Of a stretch of DNA of 64,000 bases, positions 9,300-18,445 are shown piece by piece. The notes below the pieces were generated by a model. The model had not been told where the DNA came from. It did no database searches and saw only the letters and a list, made by a program, of their open reading frames with translations. Source of the stretch: Pseudomonas viridiflava (GTDB lineage Bacteria > Pseudomonadota > Gammaproteobacteria > Pseudomonadales > Pseudomonadaceae). Location of the stretch: NCBI GenBank assembly GCA_900596015.1, contig UVIF01000023.1, positions 248,001 through 312,000 on the forward strand, given 5' to 3'. Each line of letters opens with the position of its first letter. Position 1 is the stretch's first letter. Position numbers and translations under genes: made by a program.

Positions 9300-10217
9300 A
9301 TGGAGCTTCTACAGTCGATGCAAGTATTCGCCAAGCTAGCGGAGTTGGGGAGCTTCACCAAAGTCGCAGAGGCAATGCAGGCCGGACGCCCGCACGTCAC
9401 ACGCACCATTCAGGATTTGGAAGCCTCGCTGGGCGTCCGTCTGTTCCAGCGTACTACGCGTAAAGTAAAACTGACGGCTGAGGGCGAGCGGTTTTATGAA
9501 CGCGTCAAAGAGATTTTAGCAACCATCGCAGAAACCACTTCCATGTTCGACCGTAGTGGATCGACGCTGCGAGGCCGGCTTCGAATTGACATCCCCACTG
9601 CATTTTCCCAGCGCAGCTTCATGGAAAACCTTAGGAGATTTACAGAGGCATATCCCGAAATCGAGGTTGCGCTAGGCGTGACCGACCGTACGGTAGATCT
9701 CGTCGCCGAGGGCATCGACTGTGTATTGCGAATTGGTGACCTCCCCGATTCAAGCATGGTAGCCAGGGAAATTGGCACCGCCACCATGGTGACCTGTGCG
9801 TCTCCAAGTTATCTCCAAGCCCGCAGCGCACTCATAACCCCACAAGATCTAGCAGAGCACCAATGTGTAAGCTTCCTTTCCGGTCAAAATAACAGACCGC
9901 TGCCTTGGCACTTCTCGGTAGACGGCGAAGATCGTCCACACACGCCTCAGGGTGGAATCACTGTTAATGAGTCGAATGCCTACGTTCAGTGCGGTGTTGC
10001 AGGCTTCGGCATTGTTCAAGCTCCTGGAATTGCCGTTGAGACATTCCTCGCAAGCGGAGAACTGGTTGAAGTGCTCAGCGCATTTCGTCCAAAGCCTCGC
10101 CTGGTATCCGTGCTTTATCCAAGCAGAACGCATCTTGCGCCTCAGGTCGACGCATTTGTGGATTGGCTGAAGGAACATTTTCCTGTGCTACACCCCAGCT
10201 GGTTCACAGCGCATTAA
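9300..10217 (+). CDS. LysR family transcriptional regulator (CrgA-like)
   Basis: This is a 305-aa DNA-binding regulator. The N-terminal helix-turn-helix is clear (MQVFAKLAELGSFTKVAEAM, then RTIQDLEASLGVRLFQRTTR), followed by LTAEGERFYERVKEIL. The remainder is the periplasmic-binding-protein-like effector domain, with DIPTAFSQR and VDLVAEGIDCVLRIG. The last string is typical of LysR proteins that control oxidoreductase and efflux genes. The gene is divergent from the MDR oxidoreductase and probably regulates it together with its own expression. Confidence 0.93.
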   Translation: MELLQSMQVFAKLAELGSFTKVAEAMQAGRPHVTRTIQDLEASLGVRLFQRTTRKVKLTAEGERFYERVKEILATIAETTSMFDRSGSTLRGRLRIDIPTAFSQRSFMENLRRFTEAYPEIEVALGVTDRTVDLVAEGIDCVLRIGDLPDSSMVAREIGTATMVTCASPSYLQARSALITPQDLAEHQCVSFLSGQNNRPLPWHFSVDGEDRPHTPQGGITVNESNAYVQCGVAGFGIVQAPGIAVETFLASGELVEVLSAFRPKPRLVSVLYPSRTHLAPQVDAFVDWLKEHFPVLHPSWFTAH

Positions 10218-10452
10218 CCTTCGCTCGTATGCTTACTCCGCACTCAGACGGGCTGGTGCAAGATGTGTTCGGCAGACGCTTACGTTGATCCACACCCTTA
10301 TCAATGTCTGCTTTTGGCTGTGGATTCAACCGATAGACGCAACGGTCTAAAAGTAATCCAGCAAGTTGCCGTGTGCATCACTCATCTACCAGACTCCGCA
10401 CTGCCGGCTGCAACTTCAGCCGGGGTTTAGGTAAGTATTTGCCTGCGCTGCC

Positions 10453-10477
10453 AACTGAGCGTGTGGCTTGCTCAGTT
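10453..10477. terminator. 8-bp perfect hairpin between convergent genes
   Basis: AACTGAGC (10453-10460) and GCTCAGTT (10470-10477) form a perfect stem with a 9-nt loop. The hairpin lies between the ends of the LysR gene and the convergent PQQ dehydrogenase gene, a plausible place for a terminator. There is no T-run after it, so intrinsic termination is uncertain. Confidence 0.35.
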
Positions 10478-10499
10478 CATGTAGCGCAGGGTTCGCGCA

Positions 10500-12881
10500 T
10501 CATCGAGGCAGTGCGTAGGCCACCACGTAATCCCCCTTTGAAGTCGTGGCAGAGTTTCCGCCCGCGCTGATAACCAGAAATTGCCTGCCGCTTTTCGGAG
10601 AGATGTAAGTCATCGGCGTTGCTTCCGCGCCAACAGGCAGGCGCCCTTTCCACAACTCCTTGCCGGTGCGCACGTCAAACGCGCGGATATAAAAGTCTTG
10701 CGACGCTGCAATGAACACCAGACCTGTAGAGGTTGTTATCGGCCCTCCACGTGTGGGCATGCCGATAGGCATGGGCAAGTGTGTGGCGATCCCCAGAGGA
10801 CCAGTGTCTTCAGTTGTTCCTAGCGGCGTTGACCAAGCGACTTTGCGCGTTGCCAAATCGATAGCGCTGATTGTCCCATAGGGTGGCTCCTGGCAAGGAA
10901 TGCCCAAGGGCGACAGGAAACGCCCCATCTCGATACCCCAGGGCGTGCCTGCCTGTGGAGCGTTACCCTCGTGGCCACCATTTTTTACGCTTGCTTCGTC
11001 GTAGGCTTTGCGGGGGATCATGCGATTCCAGATGGCAACCCGAGTGTCATTCACAATCAGATAGCCGAGGTTCTCAGCGATTGAAACCGAACCCCAATTC
11101 ATACCACCCAGCCAGCTCGGGTATTGAATCGTCAGGCGCTCACTGGGCGGCGTGAACTCGCCCTCATAGCGTGCTTTACGAAACTCGATTCGGCAGATGA
11201 GTTGATCTATCGGCGTAAGGCCCCACATGCGCTTTTCACTGAGCGGCTCAGTGCCGATTGCTGGCATGCCTACTGAATAGGGCTGGGTCGGTGAACTGCG
11301 ATCATCCGGTACACCCCCCTGAGGAACAGGGCGCTCCTCAACGCTGGCTATCGGAGTACCTGTGCGCCGGTCAAGCATGAAGATCTGCCCGCGCTTGGTC
11401 GTCTGGATCAACGCCGGCACCATAGCTCCATGGCCGTCCGGAACATCATAAAGGGCTGGCTGGGAGGGCACGTCATAGTCCCATAGATCGTGATGCACGG
11501 TCTGAAAGTGCCAGTGCTCACGGCCTGTAGCGATGTCAAGTGCGACGATGGACGACGAATACTGGTCATCGGCGGGAGATCTATGGCCGCCCCAGAAATC
11601 AGGCGTCGCGTTCCCCGTTGGCAGATAGATCAACCCCAACTCATCGTCAAACGCTGGTATCGACCACACGTTCGGAGTACCTGCCGTATAGCTCTGCCCT
11701 TCTGGAGGCTCGCGGGTAATTGCGGGGTTACCCAAGTCCCATGCCCAGACCAACGCACCGGATCGAACATCGAAAGCACGCACGACACCGGACGGCTCGC
11801 CCGTTTTCTGGTTGTCCCACACAAGCCCACCGACTACGACCAGGTCTCGGACAACGGTGGGTGCTGCGGTCGGAAAATAGAGCTCCTTGTCCGGGCTCCC
11901 CATGCCAATCCGCAAGCTGACGCTGCCATTGTCACCAAAACCTTTACAGGCTTCACCCGTTTGAGCGTCCACCGCGATTAAGCGGGCATCCACCGTGGTG
12001 GCGATGATCCGACGCGCGCAAGCTGCCACAGGCACTTGGGTGTCCGTCGCTGCTGCATCAGCGGTGTCCTCGTGATAACCCACACCACGACAGCGTGGGT
12101 ACACGTTGTTGGCCTCAACCTTGGGATCATGGCGCCAGATCTCCTTCCCTGTCTCATCATCGAGGGCGAATAACTGGCTGGACTGAGTGCAGCCGTACAG
12201 CATGCCGTTGACGTGCAATGGCGTCACGACATGGGCCTCTTTAGCCCCCTTAGGAATCTCGCCCGTTCGGTATGTCCAGGCAACCTTGAGGTCAGCGACG
12301 TTCAGCGGGTTGAGCGTATCCAAAACAGCGTGCCGGGTGCCGGAAGGTGTACGCCCAAAGTGCCGCCAGTCGGCGGCAGGTTCGACGGTGCCAACCGCTT
12401 TACCGGGGACTGGACTCGGTGCAGCGTCAGCAGTCTGAATAGGCTGCGGCTGCAGTGATGCATAGAATGTTCCCGCGAGCGCGACAGCAACAACAAACGC
12501 GCTAGCGTATGAAAGCCTGTCCACAAAAGGCGTGCCACCAGAAAGTAGCTTCGGTGTGCCTAGCAGTATCAGGAAAGCCAAGGCAGCTAGCGCCATCAAC
12601 CTTGAAAACAGCGGCCAAAATGCGAAACCCACGTCCCATACCGACCATGCTATAGACGCAATGAACACGGCAAGATAAAGAGACGCTCCTGACAGACGCC
12701 CACGTAAAAGAAGTCCCCCAGATGCGGTCATGCCTAAGCCCGCCAACGCAAAGTACCAGGAGCCTCCTAAGGTGATCAAATAGATGCCAGCAATGAGCAT
12801 GAACAACCCTGGGAGCAGAGTGGTTACCCCCAGTGCAATAAGCAGCGCACGGGATGTCCTGGACAGGTTCATTTCTGGCAT
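10500..12881 (-). CDS. Membrane-bound PQQ-dependent dehydrogenase, glucose/quinate/shikimate family
   Basis: This is an inner-membrane quinoprotein that oxidises a sugar or cyclic polyol in the periplasm and passes electrons to ubiquinone. Residues 1-125 hold about five membrane helices. The rest is an eight-bladed propeller with PQQ-enzyme features such as VVTPLHVNGMLYGCT, LYLAVF-type helices before it, DVRSGALVWAWDLGNP, YLPTGNATPDFWGGHR, HHDLWDYDVPSQP and GGPITTSTGLVFIAA. The length of 793 aa matches E. coli Gcd (796 aa) and QuiA-type enzymes, and sequence alone does not separate the two. The start at 12881 has AAGGAA 7 bases upstream. It lies just downstream of a broken SDR gene and an efflux gene. 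No PQQ synthesis genes are in the window, so cofactor must come from elsewhere. Confidence 0.92.
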   Translation of the reverse strand: MPEMNLSRTSRALLIALGVTTLLPGLFMLIAGIYLITLGGSWYFALAGLGMTASGGLLLRGRLSGASLYLAVFIASIAWSVWDVGFAFWPLFSRLMALAALAFLILLGTPKLLSGGTPFVDRLSYASAFVVAVALAGTFYASLQPQPIQTADAAPSPVPGKAVGTVEPAADWRHFGRTPSGTRHAVLDTLNPLNVADLKVAWTYRTGEIPKGAKEAHVVTPLHVNGMLYGCTQSSQLFALDDETGKEIWRHDPKVEANNVYPRCRGVGYHEDTADAAATDTQVPVAACARRIIATTVDARLIAVDAQTGEACKGFGDNGSVSLRIGMGSPDKELYFPTAAPTVVRDLVVVGGLVWDNQKTGEPSGVVRAFDVRSGALVWAWDLGNPAITREPPEGQSYTAGTPNVWSIPAFDDELGLIYLPTGNATPDFWGGHRSPADDQYSSSIVALDIATGREHWHFQTVHHDLWDYDVPSQPALYDVPDGHGAMVPALIQTTKRGQIFMLDRRTGTPIASVEERPVPQGGVPDDRSSPTQPYSVGMPAIGTEPLSEKRMWGLTPIDQLICRIEFRKARYEGEFTPPSERLTIQYPSWLGGMNWGSVSIAENLGYLIVNDTRVAIWNRMIPRKAYDEASVKNGGHEGNAPQAGTPWGIEMGRFLSPLGIPCQEPPYGTISAIDLATRKVAWSTPLGTTEDTGPLGIATHLPMPIGMPTRGGPITTSTGLVFIAASQDFYIRAFDVRTGKELWKGRLPVGAEATPMTYISPKSGRQFLVISAGGNSATTSKGDYVVAYALPR

Positions 12882-12962
12882 AGATCATTTCCTTGATACT
12901 GGGGAGAGCGTTGGCACTCGTGGCATTGAATTGCTACAAGTGGGCGTGGCGAAGCTCGGACG

Positions 12963-13228
12963 TCAACGCATGATGAAACCGCCGTCCACAGAAATGGATT
13001 GCCCGGTCACATAGCTTGAAGAAAGGCTGCTCAACCATCGCAGCAGAGGCCAATGGCCTTATGGCCGGCGGCAACAAGCGCTTCAGCTTTGGCCTGTGCG
13101 GCTTCGCCATTGACGTCTACAACGGCAACAGCCGCTCCCGCCTGAGCGAACGCGTTGGCAGTTGCCCAACCAATTCCAGAGGCTGCACCCGTGACCAGTG
13201 CAACTTGGTTTTCAAAGGAAAAACTCAT
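12963..13228 (-). pseudogene. Short-chain dehydrogenase (SDR) with a large internal deletion
   Basis: The N-terminal third is intact: FENQVALVTGAASGIGWA (the TGxxxGIG cofactor motif) followed by VAVVDVNGEAAQAKAEAL, up to about residue 63. The frame then meets a stop. In another frame immediately downstream, the normal SDR C-terminus appears (SSYVTGQSISVDGGFIMR and a stop at 12963-12965). The central 150-170 residues, including the catalytic YxxxK, are missing and the ends are out of frame. This is a deletion, not an assembly of two genes. It lies between the PQQ dehydrogenase and MFS genes on the same strand and was probably part of that operon. Confidence 0.9.
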
Positions 13229-13243
13229 CGAAGATCCTCAACT

Positions 13244-14491
13244 TTAATGGTGATCAGATACAGGACGTGCCCAAAGCACGCAGGCTGCGGCGAGCAGACA
13301 GCCAAGGCCACACATGCCCACGACCGAGCCCATGGGCCAGGGAGTGCCATCGGCAAACCGTGCCACCAGTGCTGAGCCCAAAATGCCGGCTCCGTACTGC
13401 ATAGCGCCGGCGAGTGCTGATGCAGTGCCAGAAAACTGGGGAAGGCAGTTCAGTGCCCCCGTGATGGCGTTGGCGAGAACAAAGCCTGTGGCGGTGACGA
13501 ACACGAAACAGCCACAGATGAGCAGCGGCAGTCCGCCCCAATCGGCCCAGGTGGTGAATGCGATCAAGGCTCCGGCACTGGCCGAGATGATCCCGCCCAC
13601 GAACAGCACTGCGTCGGCGTCATAGCGATTGAGCAATCGAGAATTGAGTTGATTGGTGACCATAAGCCCGACGATGCCGGCGCCGAACAGCGCGCCGTAC
13701 CACTGCGGATCAACATGGTGGTAAGCGATGTACGCAAAGGGCGAGCCTGCGATGTAGGCGAAAGTACCGGCGTAAAAGAACCCGCCAGTGGCGACGTAGG
13801 CCAGAAACCTGGGCGTGCGCAGCAGCAAGCCATAGCGCTGGATGATGGTTTGTAGCGACGTGTGGCTGCGCCGGGTGGCCGGTAACGTTTCGGGTAAAAG
13901 CACCAGACTGGCAAGGGTGGCCAGGCCCAGGAATACCAGTGTCCAGAAGATGGCTTGCCATGAGAACAGATGCAAAATCTGTCCGCCAAGTGTGGGGCCC
14001 GCCAACGGCGCGACCGCCATGATGGTCATCAAGGTCGACATTTTCTGGCCGGCTTGTCGGCCTTCATAAAGGTCACGCACCATGGCGCGGGCAAGAACCA
14101 CGTTGGCGCAAGCTCCCAATGCCTGCACCACACGCCAGACGACCAGGGTGGTGCCATCACTGGCCAGCGCACAGCCGGCGGATCCGGCGATGAAGAGCAA
14201 GCAGCCAAGCGCGACAGGCAGCCTTCGGCCATAGCGGTCACTGAACGGCCCCCAGAACAGTTGCCCTGCGCTGAACCCAGCCAGGTAGCCGCTCACGGTC
14301 AGCGCCATCGTGCCGCCGTCTGTGTGTAAAGAGGTCGCCATAATTGGCATTGCTGGCAAATAGAGGTCGGTAGAAATCGACGCGAAGGCCAACAAGGCGC
14401 TAAGGATCAACAGAATACGGATGCCGTGCCGCGGTTCATCTCCCGTTTGAGTTTCTCGGGAGCGGGGGTCAGCCAATGCGATATCTCTCAC
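13244..14491 (-). CDS. Bcr/CflA family multidrug efflux MFS transporter
   Basis: This is a 12-helix inner-membrane drug/proton antiporter of the DHA1 class. Diagnostic strings are ISTDLYLPAMP in helix 1, GQLFWGPFSDRYGRRLPV in the loop after helix 2, and VVQALGACANVVLARAMVRDL in helix 4. It has 415 residues. The start is a GTG at 14491 that overlaps the stop of the upstream DUF2255 gene (GTGA), so the two are translationally coupled. Substrates cannot be told from the sequence. Confidence 0.92.
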   Translation of the reverse strand: MRDIALADPRSRETQTGDEPRHGIRILLILSALLAFASISTDLYLPAMPIMATSLHTDGGTMALTVSGYLAGFSAGQLFWGPFSDRYGRRLPVALGCLLFIAGSAGCALASDGTTLVVWRVVQALGACANVVLARAMVRDLYEGRQAGQKMSTLMTIMAVAPLAGPTLGGQILHLFSWQAIFWTLVFLGLATLASLVLLPETLPATRRSHTSLQTIIQRYGLLLRTPRFLAYVATGGFFYAGTFAYIAGSPFAYIAYHHVDPQWYGALFGAGIVGLMVTNQLNSRLLNRYDADAVLFVGGIISASAGALIAFTTWADWGGLPLLICGCFVFVTATGFVLANAITGALNCLPQFSGTASALAGAMQYGAGILGSALVARFADGTPWPMGSVVGMCGLGCLLAAACVLWARPVSDHH

Positions 14492-14985
14492 TGAGCACCA
14501 CCTGCAGGCAAAATTCGAACAGTGGCCGCTCGCGAGCGCTCGCTAATTATAGGAGCGAGATAGCTGCTGGTGCTGTACTTGGCTCGGTAGGCGTCGTCGA
14601 TACGATCATTTAAGGCACCGCTAACCGGTTCAAACTTGACGTCGATCGTCTTACCGGCTGTGTTAATCCTACCGGCCCTTTGTTTAATTGCCGCCTGGTA
14701 CCACCGAGATTGAACACCATTGTAAGCACGCACATAGAGGTCACCTTCCACTGCAACGCACCAGATAAAGGTGGGCGTTCCGTAGTTCACCATGTCCTCT
14801 CTAAATACTGAGATATGCAAATCGTCTGCTTTGACGATACTGCCAAGCTCGCGCTGATCCCACCTCATGGATACCTCCTTTTGCTGCGAGCTGCCGACCG
14901 TTTCCGCGCTCTTGGCGTCGGTGCTAATGCCACTGCAGATAAATAATGTGCTCAATGCCATGCCTGAAAGTAGTCGTGTACTCAC
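14488..14985 (-). CDS. DUF2255 family protein with signal peptide
   Basis: This is a 165-aa protein of unknown function. The N-terminus looks like an export signal (MALSTLFICSGISTDAKSA). The body carries the DUF2255 pattern: LHISVFRED, TFIWCVAVEGDLYVRAYNG, SRWYQAAIKQRAGRI and a closing DDAYRAKY. A GTG start at 14985 is supported by AGGA 7 bases upstream. Most DUF2255 proteins I recall are short cytoplasmic proteins, so the leader is a little unusual. It is coupled to the efflux gene downstream. Function unknown. Confidence 0.8.
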   Translation of the reverse strand: MSTRLLSGMALSTLFICSGISTDAKSAETVGSSQQKEVSMRWDQRELGSIVKADDLHISVFREDMVNYGTPTFIWCVAVEGDLYVRAYNGVQSRWYQAAIKQRAGRINTAGKTIDVKFEPVSGALNDRIDDAYRAKYSTSSYLAPIISERSRAATVRILPAGGAQ

Positions 14986-15281
14986 ACTTGAATCCTCCCC
15001 AGCTTCGGTCAGCGGTGGCTGATATACGTCAAAAATTCGAGTGTGTTAAAGCTAATCACTGAGACAGCCCTTGAGTACCAGGCATAGGCGGGATGTGCTG
15101 ATGAGTAGAGCTCATGAATTTCTGAGAAAGGCTAGACAGAGCGGCTGCCCCAGACACCGTCCGTATGCAGAAGGATTGCTGAGTGCGGCTCATTGGATCA
15201 TGTTGATTTTGGCCAGTAGTACAGGAGCGGGTTCTGATCTAGTTTTGTGCACTTGACCGCCGACTCAGCAGGAGCTTGCTC

Positions 15282-15773
15282 ATGAGAGGAATCATCAAAA
15301 CGTCTTTGCTGGCCGTAATGTTAGCTACGGCAGTGTCTGCTCATAGCGCCGATATCTCGAAAGACCAGATCATGGCTGTCACCCGAAATGGTGAACAATC
15401 TTCGATGATGGGAGCGCCAGCCAACTTCGTTGGAAACGCGCGCATCGATCCACTCTTTGCGGCGCGCGCACCATCGACTGTCTCCGCAGGCGCAGTCACC
15501 TTTCAGCCTGGAGCACGATCCGCCTGGCATACCCACCCGAAAGGACAAACGCTGATCGTCACGGCAGGTACCGGTTGGGTACAGCAAGTGGGCGGTGAGA
15601 AGATCGTTATCAAATCGGGCGACGTTATCTGGACGCCGCCCGGCATCAAACATTGGCATGGGGCTACCGCGACTACGGGGATGACTCATATGGCCATTCA
15701 GGAAGCCGTCGACGGGAAAAACGTGGAGTGGATGGAGTTGGTCAGCGATGCGCAATACGAGGCATCCCGATGA
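15282..15773 (+). CDS. Exported cupin-domain protein
   Basis: This is a small periplasmic beta-barrel protein, 163 aa, with a signal peptide cleaved near SAHSA. The metal-binding cupin motifs are present: [18 protein letters not shown] (His ligands) and later [16 protein letters not shown]. Related exported cupins include the (R)-mandelonitrile-lyase-like family, but an enzyme activity cannot be claimed here. The ATG at 15282 has AGGAG 7 bases upstream. Its stop overlaps the start of the following CMD lipoprotein (ATGA). Such cupin/CMD pairs are common, and both may act on the same reactive small molecule. Confidence 0.88.
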   Translation: MRGIIKTSLLAVMLATAVSAHSADISKDQIMAVTRNGEQSSMMGAPANFVGNARIDPLFAARAPSTVSAGAVTFQPGARSAWHTHPKGQTLIVTAGTGWVQQVGGEKIVIKSGDVIWTPPGIKHWHGATATTGMTHMAIQEAVDGKNVEWMELVSDAQYEASR

Positions 15774-16558
15774 GCTGGGCAAAAGCAGGCGTCGCCTGCC
15801 TCACCCTGCTACTGGCCGCGTGCTCGACCACAGACTCCATGTCCACACATCGCTCTCCAGCAGTGCCGACACTGGATGACATGCTTGCGGTATCTCCCGC
15901 ACTGGCTCACAACACCGAGACCACCCTGCTGGGTGAGGTGTGGAAACGCCCGGGCTTATCGCCCCGTGATCGCAGCCTCGTCACGATTGCGGTGCTGATT
16001 TCCAAGCAGCAGACGGTCGAGTTGGCGTATCACCTGAATCTGGCACTGGACAATGGCGTCAAGCCTTCGGAGATTTCCGAAGTCATCAATCACCTGGCGT
16101 TCTATACCGGCTGGGGCAACGCGACCGCTACGATTCTTGTCACCAAAGAGGTGTTCATCAGGCGCGGGATCACGCCAGATCAATTGCCGCCTGTCTCACC
16201 TCCTCTGCTGCCTATCGACCCGGCTTCCGAAAAGGTTCGTACGGCGTATGTCGATAAGAATGTAGGGCCTGTGTCTGCGGGTCTTGTCCACTACACCAGC
16301 GCCTCCCTGTTCCACGACTTGTGGTTACGCCCGGGCCTGGCGCCACGTGATCGAAGCCTGGTTACCGTGAGCGCCCTGATCGCCACGGGACAAGTTGCTC
16401 AGCTAGCCGCTCACCTTAATCGTGCGATGGATAACGGCCTAACGCAGGCTCAAGCCTCGGAAATGTTGACTCAGCTGGCGTTCTACGCCGGGTGGCCGAA
16501 CGTGTTCACGGCTGTCCCGGTGGTCAATGATGTATTCGTTAGCCGAGAAAAAACTTGA
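15770..16558 (+). CDS. Carboxymuconolactone decarboxylase (CMD) family lipoprotein with two CMD domains
   Basis: The N-terminus is a lipoprotein signal with lipobox LLAAC, so the mature protein is probably membrane-anchored in the periplasm. Two repeated CMD units follow. The first has RPGLSPRDRSLVTIAVLI, AYHLNLALDNG and HLAFYTGWGNA. The second has RPGLAPRDRSLVTVSALI, AHLNRAMDNG and QLAFYAGWPN. No CxxC is seen, so an AhpD-like peroxidase role is unlikely. The start overlaps the cupin stop, giving a two-gene operon. The fused double domain with a lipid anchor is typical of Pseudomonas CMD proteins of unknown substrate. Confidence 0.88.
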   Translation: MSWAKAGVACLTLLLAACSTTDSMSTHRSPAVPTLDDMLAVSPALAHNTETTLLGEVWKRPGLSPRDRSLVTIAVLISKQQTVELAYHLNLALDNGVKPSEISEVINHLAFYTGWGNATATILVTKEVFIRRGITPDQLPPVSPPLLPIDPASEKVRTAYVDKNVGPVSAGLVHYTSASLFHDLWLRPGLAPRDRSLVTVSALIATGQVAQLAAHLNRAMDNGLTQAQASEMLTQLAFYAGWPNVFTAVPVVNDVFVSREKT

Positions 16559-16560
16559 GA

Positions 16561-16602
16561 GTGCTGAGTGCTGAGTGCTGAGTGCTGAGTGCTGAGTGCT
16601 GA
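16561..16602 (+). repeat. Six tandem copies of the heptamer GTGCTGA
   Basis: Six exact head-to-tail copies of a 7-bp unit begin 2 bases after the stop of the CMD gene. The unit length is not a multiple of three and the array is intergenic, so it cannot encode protein repeats. Such arrays change copy number by slippage. It lies about 180 bp before the paoA start. Confidence 0.97.
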
Positions 16603-16784
16603 GCGCGACTCATGGATTGATTCTTGAAATCGCAGTTATCAGCCAGAACGCAGTGCCATAGGCTCCCATACTGAAAAAATCTACGGAACTGCATCCCGAC
16701 ATTGCTCCCACATTAGACGTGCACCCGTGGATCGCCATTAACAGCCACCTGCTCCAGCCATACATATTGCGAATGGAGACGTTC

Positions 16785-17453
16785 ATGAACTCTGAAAATC
16801 CCACCGCATCCAGAGCGGGAATAGAGATGTCCCGCCGACAGGTGCTCATTGGTACCGCGGGCACTGCGGTCACTGCCGTTTTAGCAAAGGTCGATAATGC
16901 TCAGGCGACTGCCAATATCAAATCGACAGCGCAAACTCCGCCAGTCACCCATGTCACGTTTACCCTGAATGGGCGACGAGTCGCTCTGGATGTCGACAAC
17001 CGCACCACGCTTCTGGACGCTCTTCGAGAAAGGCTGCATCTGACGGGCAGCAAGAAAGGCTGTGACCACGGCCAGTGCGGCGCCTGTACGGTGATCGTCG
17101 AGGGCCGACGAATCAACGCGTGCCTGACACTTGCGGTCATGCACGAAGGCGACAGCATCACCACCATTGAAGGCCTCGGTACTTCGGACAACCTGCACCC
17201 ATTGCAATCAGCTTTTATCAAACATGACGGATATCAGTGCGGGTACTGCACGCCTGGCCAGATCTGCTCGGCAGTCGCGATGCTTGAAGAAATAAAAGTC
17301 GGCATACCCAGTCACGTCAGCAGTGATTTGATCGCCGGGAGCACCGTCAGCGCCGTCGAAATCCGGGAGCGCATGAGTGGGAATATCTGCCGTTGCGGCG
17401 CGTACTCCAACATCGTCGACGCCATCCAGGAAGTAGCAGGAGGCGAGGCATGA
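16785..17453 (+). CDS. paoA: Periplasmic aldehyde oxidoreductase, 2Fe-2S subunit (PaoA/YagT-like)
   Basis: This is the iron-sulfur subunit of a molybdenum-containing aldehyde oxidoreductase of the xanthine-oxidase family. A twin-arginine leader ([17 protein letters not shown]) means the folded heterotrimer would be exported by Tat. The plant-ferredoxin cluster motif is [12 protein letters not shown] with a later Cys in INACLTLA. The second cluster has CGYCTPGQ and ICRCGAYSN. The start at 16785 has GGAG 6 bases upstream; an ATG at 16773 is less likely. Its stop overlaps the start of paoB. E. coli PaoABC oxidises aromatic aldehydes, and the same role is inferred here. Confidence 0.93.
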   Translation: MNSENPTASRAGIEMSRRQVLIGTAGTAVTAVLAKVDNAQATANIKSTAQTPPVTHVTFTLNGRRVALDVDNRTTLLDALRERLHLTGSKKGCDHGQCGACTVIVEGRRINACLTLAVMHEGDSITTIEGLGTSDNLHPLQSAFIKHDGYQCGYCTPGQICSAVAMLEEIKVGIPSHVSSDLIAGSTVSAVEIRERMSGNICRCGAYSNIVDAIQEVAGGEA

Positions 17454-18430
17454 AGTCCTTCACGTACGAACGCGCCGCATCTATGCAGCAAGCGGTCAAC
17501 GCTTGCGCCAGCCGCGAGGGGGCCCGATTCATCGCCGGTGGTACCAATTTGCTCGATCTGATGAAACTGGAGATCGAGACCCCGCAGCACCTGATTGATG
17601 TGAACGGCTTGGCGCTCGACAAAATTACCGCCACGAAGGAAGGCGGGCTAAGGATTGGCGCCATGGTGCGTAACACCGATCTGGTGGCTGCGCCTGAGGT
17701 GCGTCGAGACTATGCCGTCCTGTCGAGGGCGCTGCTAGCGGGCGCGTCAGGACAATTGCGCAACAAAGCCACGACGGCAGGCAATCTGTTACAGCGCACC
17801 CGGTGTGCGTACTTCTACGACACCAATCAGCCCTGCAACAAGCGTCGCCCGGGAACTGGCTGCTCTGCAATGGGCGGTGCCAGTCGGCAACAAGCGGTCA
17901 TAGGTGTCAGCGATGCCTGCATTGCCAGCCATCCCAGCGACATGGCGGTGGCGATGCGCGCATTGGGCGCCAAGGTAGAAACACTCAATTCAGACGGCCA
18001 CGTCAGAACGATTGAGATCGAGCACCTCTACAGTGCTCCCGGGAGCACTCCTCATATCGAAAACATCCTCGGGCCCGGCGAGCTGATTACCGCCGTGACC
18101 TTGCCCAAGCCTGTTGGCGGCGAGCACATCTACTACAAGGTTCGTGACCGTGCGTCTTATGCGTTTGCGCTGGTGTCAGTCGCTGCGATCGTGCTGCCCG
18201 ATGGGACGGGGCAGCTAGCCCTTGGGGGTGTCTCATACAAGCCCTGGCGAAGTGAAGCGGCCGACGCTTTTCTACCTGACGGCCCTAAAGCCGTAGCAGC
18301 ACAGTTGCTGGCTGGCGCTAACCCAACTGCGCAGAACGCTTTCAAAATCAAACTGGCAGAACGGACGATTGGTCTGGCCTTGTCCAGCTCGCCTTCTTCA
18401 CAACGGCCTCGCACGGCTGCGGTCGATTGA
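17450..18430 (+). CDS. paoB: Aldehyde oxidoreductase, FAD and 4Fe-4S subunit (PaoB/YagS-like)
   Basis: This is the flavin subunit of the PaoABC complex. FAD-binding signatures are [14 protein letters not shown] near the N-terminus and [14 protein letters not shown] in the middle. Cysteines around [18 protein letters not shown] match the insert that carries an extra 4Fe-4S cluster in PaoB and 4-hydroxybenzoyl-CoA reductase relatives. The start at 17450 overlaps the paoA stop (ATGA). It has 326 aa and no leader of its own, as expected for a subunit carried through Tat by PaoA. Confidence 0.92.
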   Translation: MKSFTYERAASMQQAVNACASREGARFIAGGTNLLDLMKLEIETPQHLIDVNGLALDKITATKEGGLRIGAMVRNTDLVAAPEVRRDYAVLSRALLAGASGQLRNKATTAGNLLQRTRCAYFYDTNQPCNKRRPGTGCSAMGGASRQQAVIGVSDACIASHPSDMAVAMRALGAKVETLNSDGHVRTIEIEHLYSAPGSTPHIENILGPGELITAVTLPKPVGGEHIYYKVRDRASYAFALVSVAAIVLPDGTGQLALGGVSYKPWRSEAADAFLPDGPKAVAAQLLAGANPTAQNAFKIKLAERTIGLALSSSPSSQRPRTAAVD

Positions 18431-18445
18431 CCAGGAGTATGCCTA

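Noticed and set aside
15071..15256. 61-codon frame upstream of the cupin gene
   Set aside because: No ribosome site, no similarity to any family I know, and it lies in the divergent promoter region.
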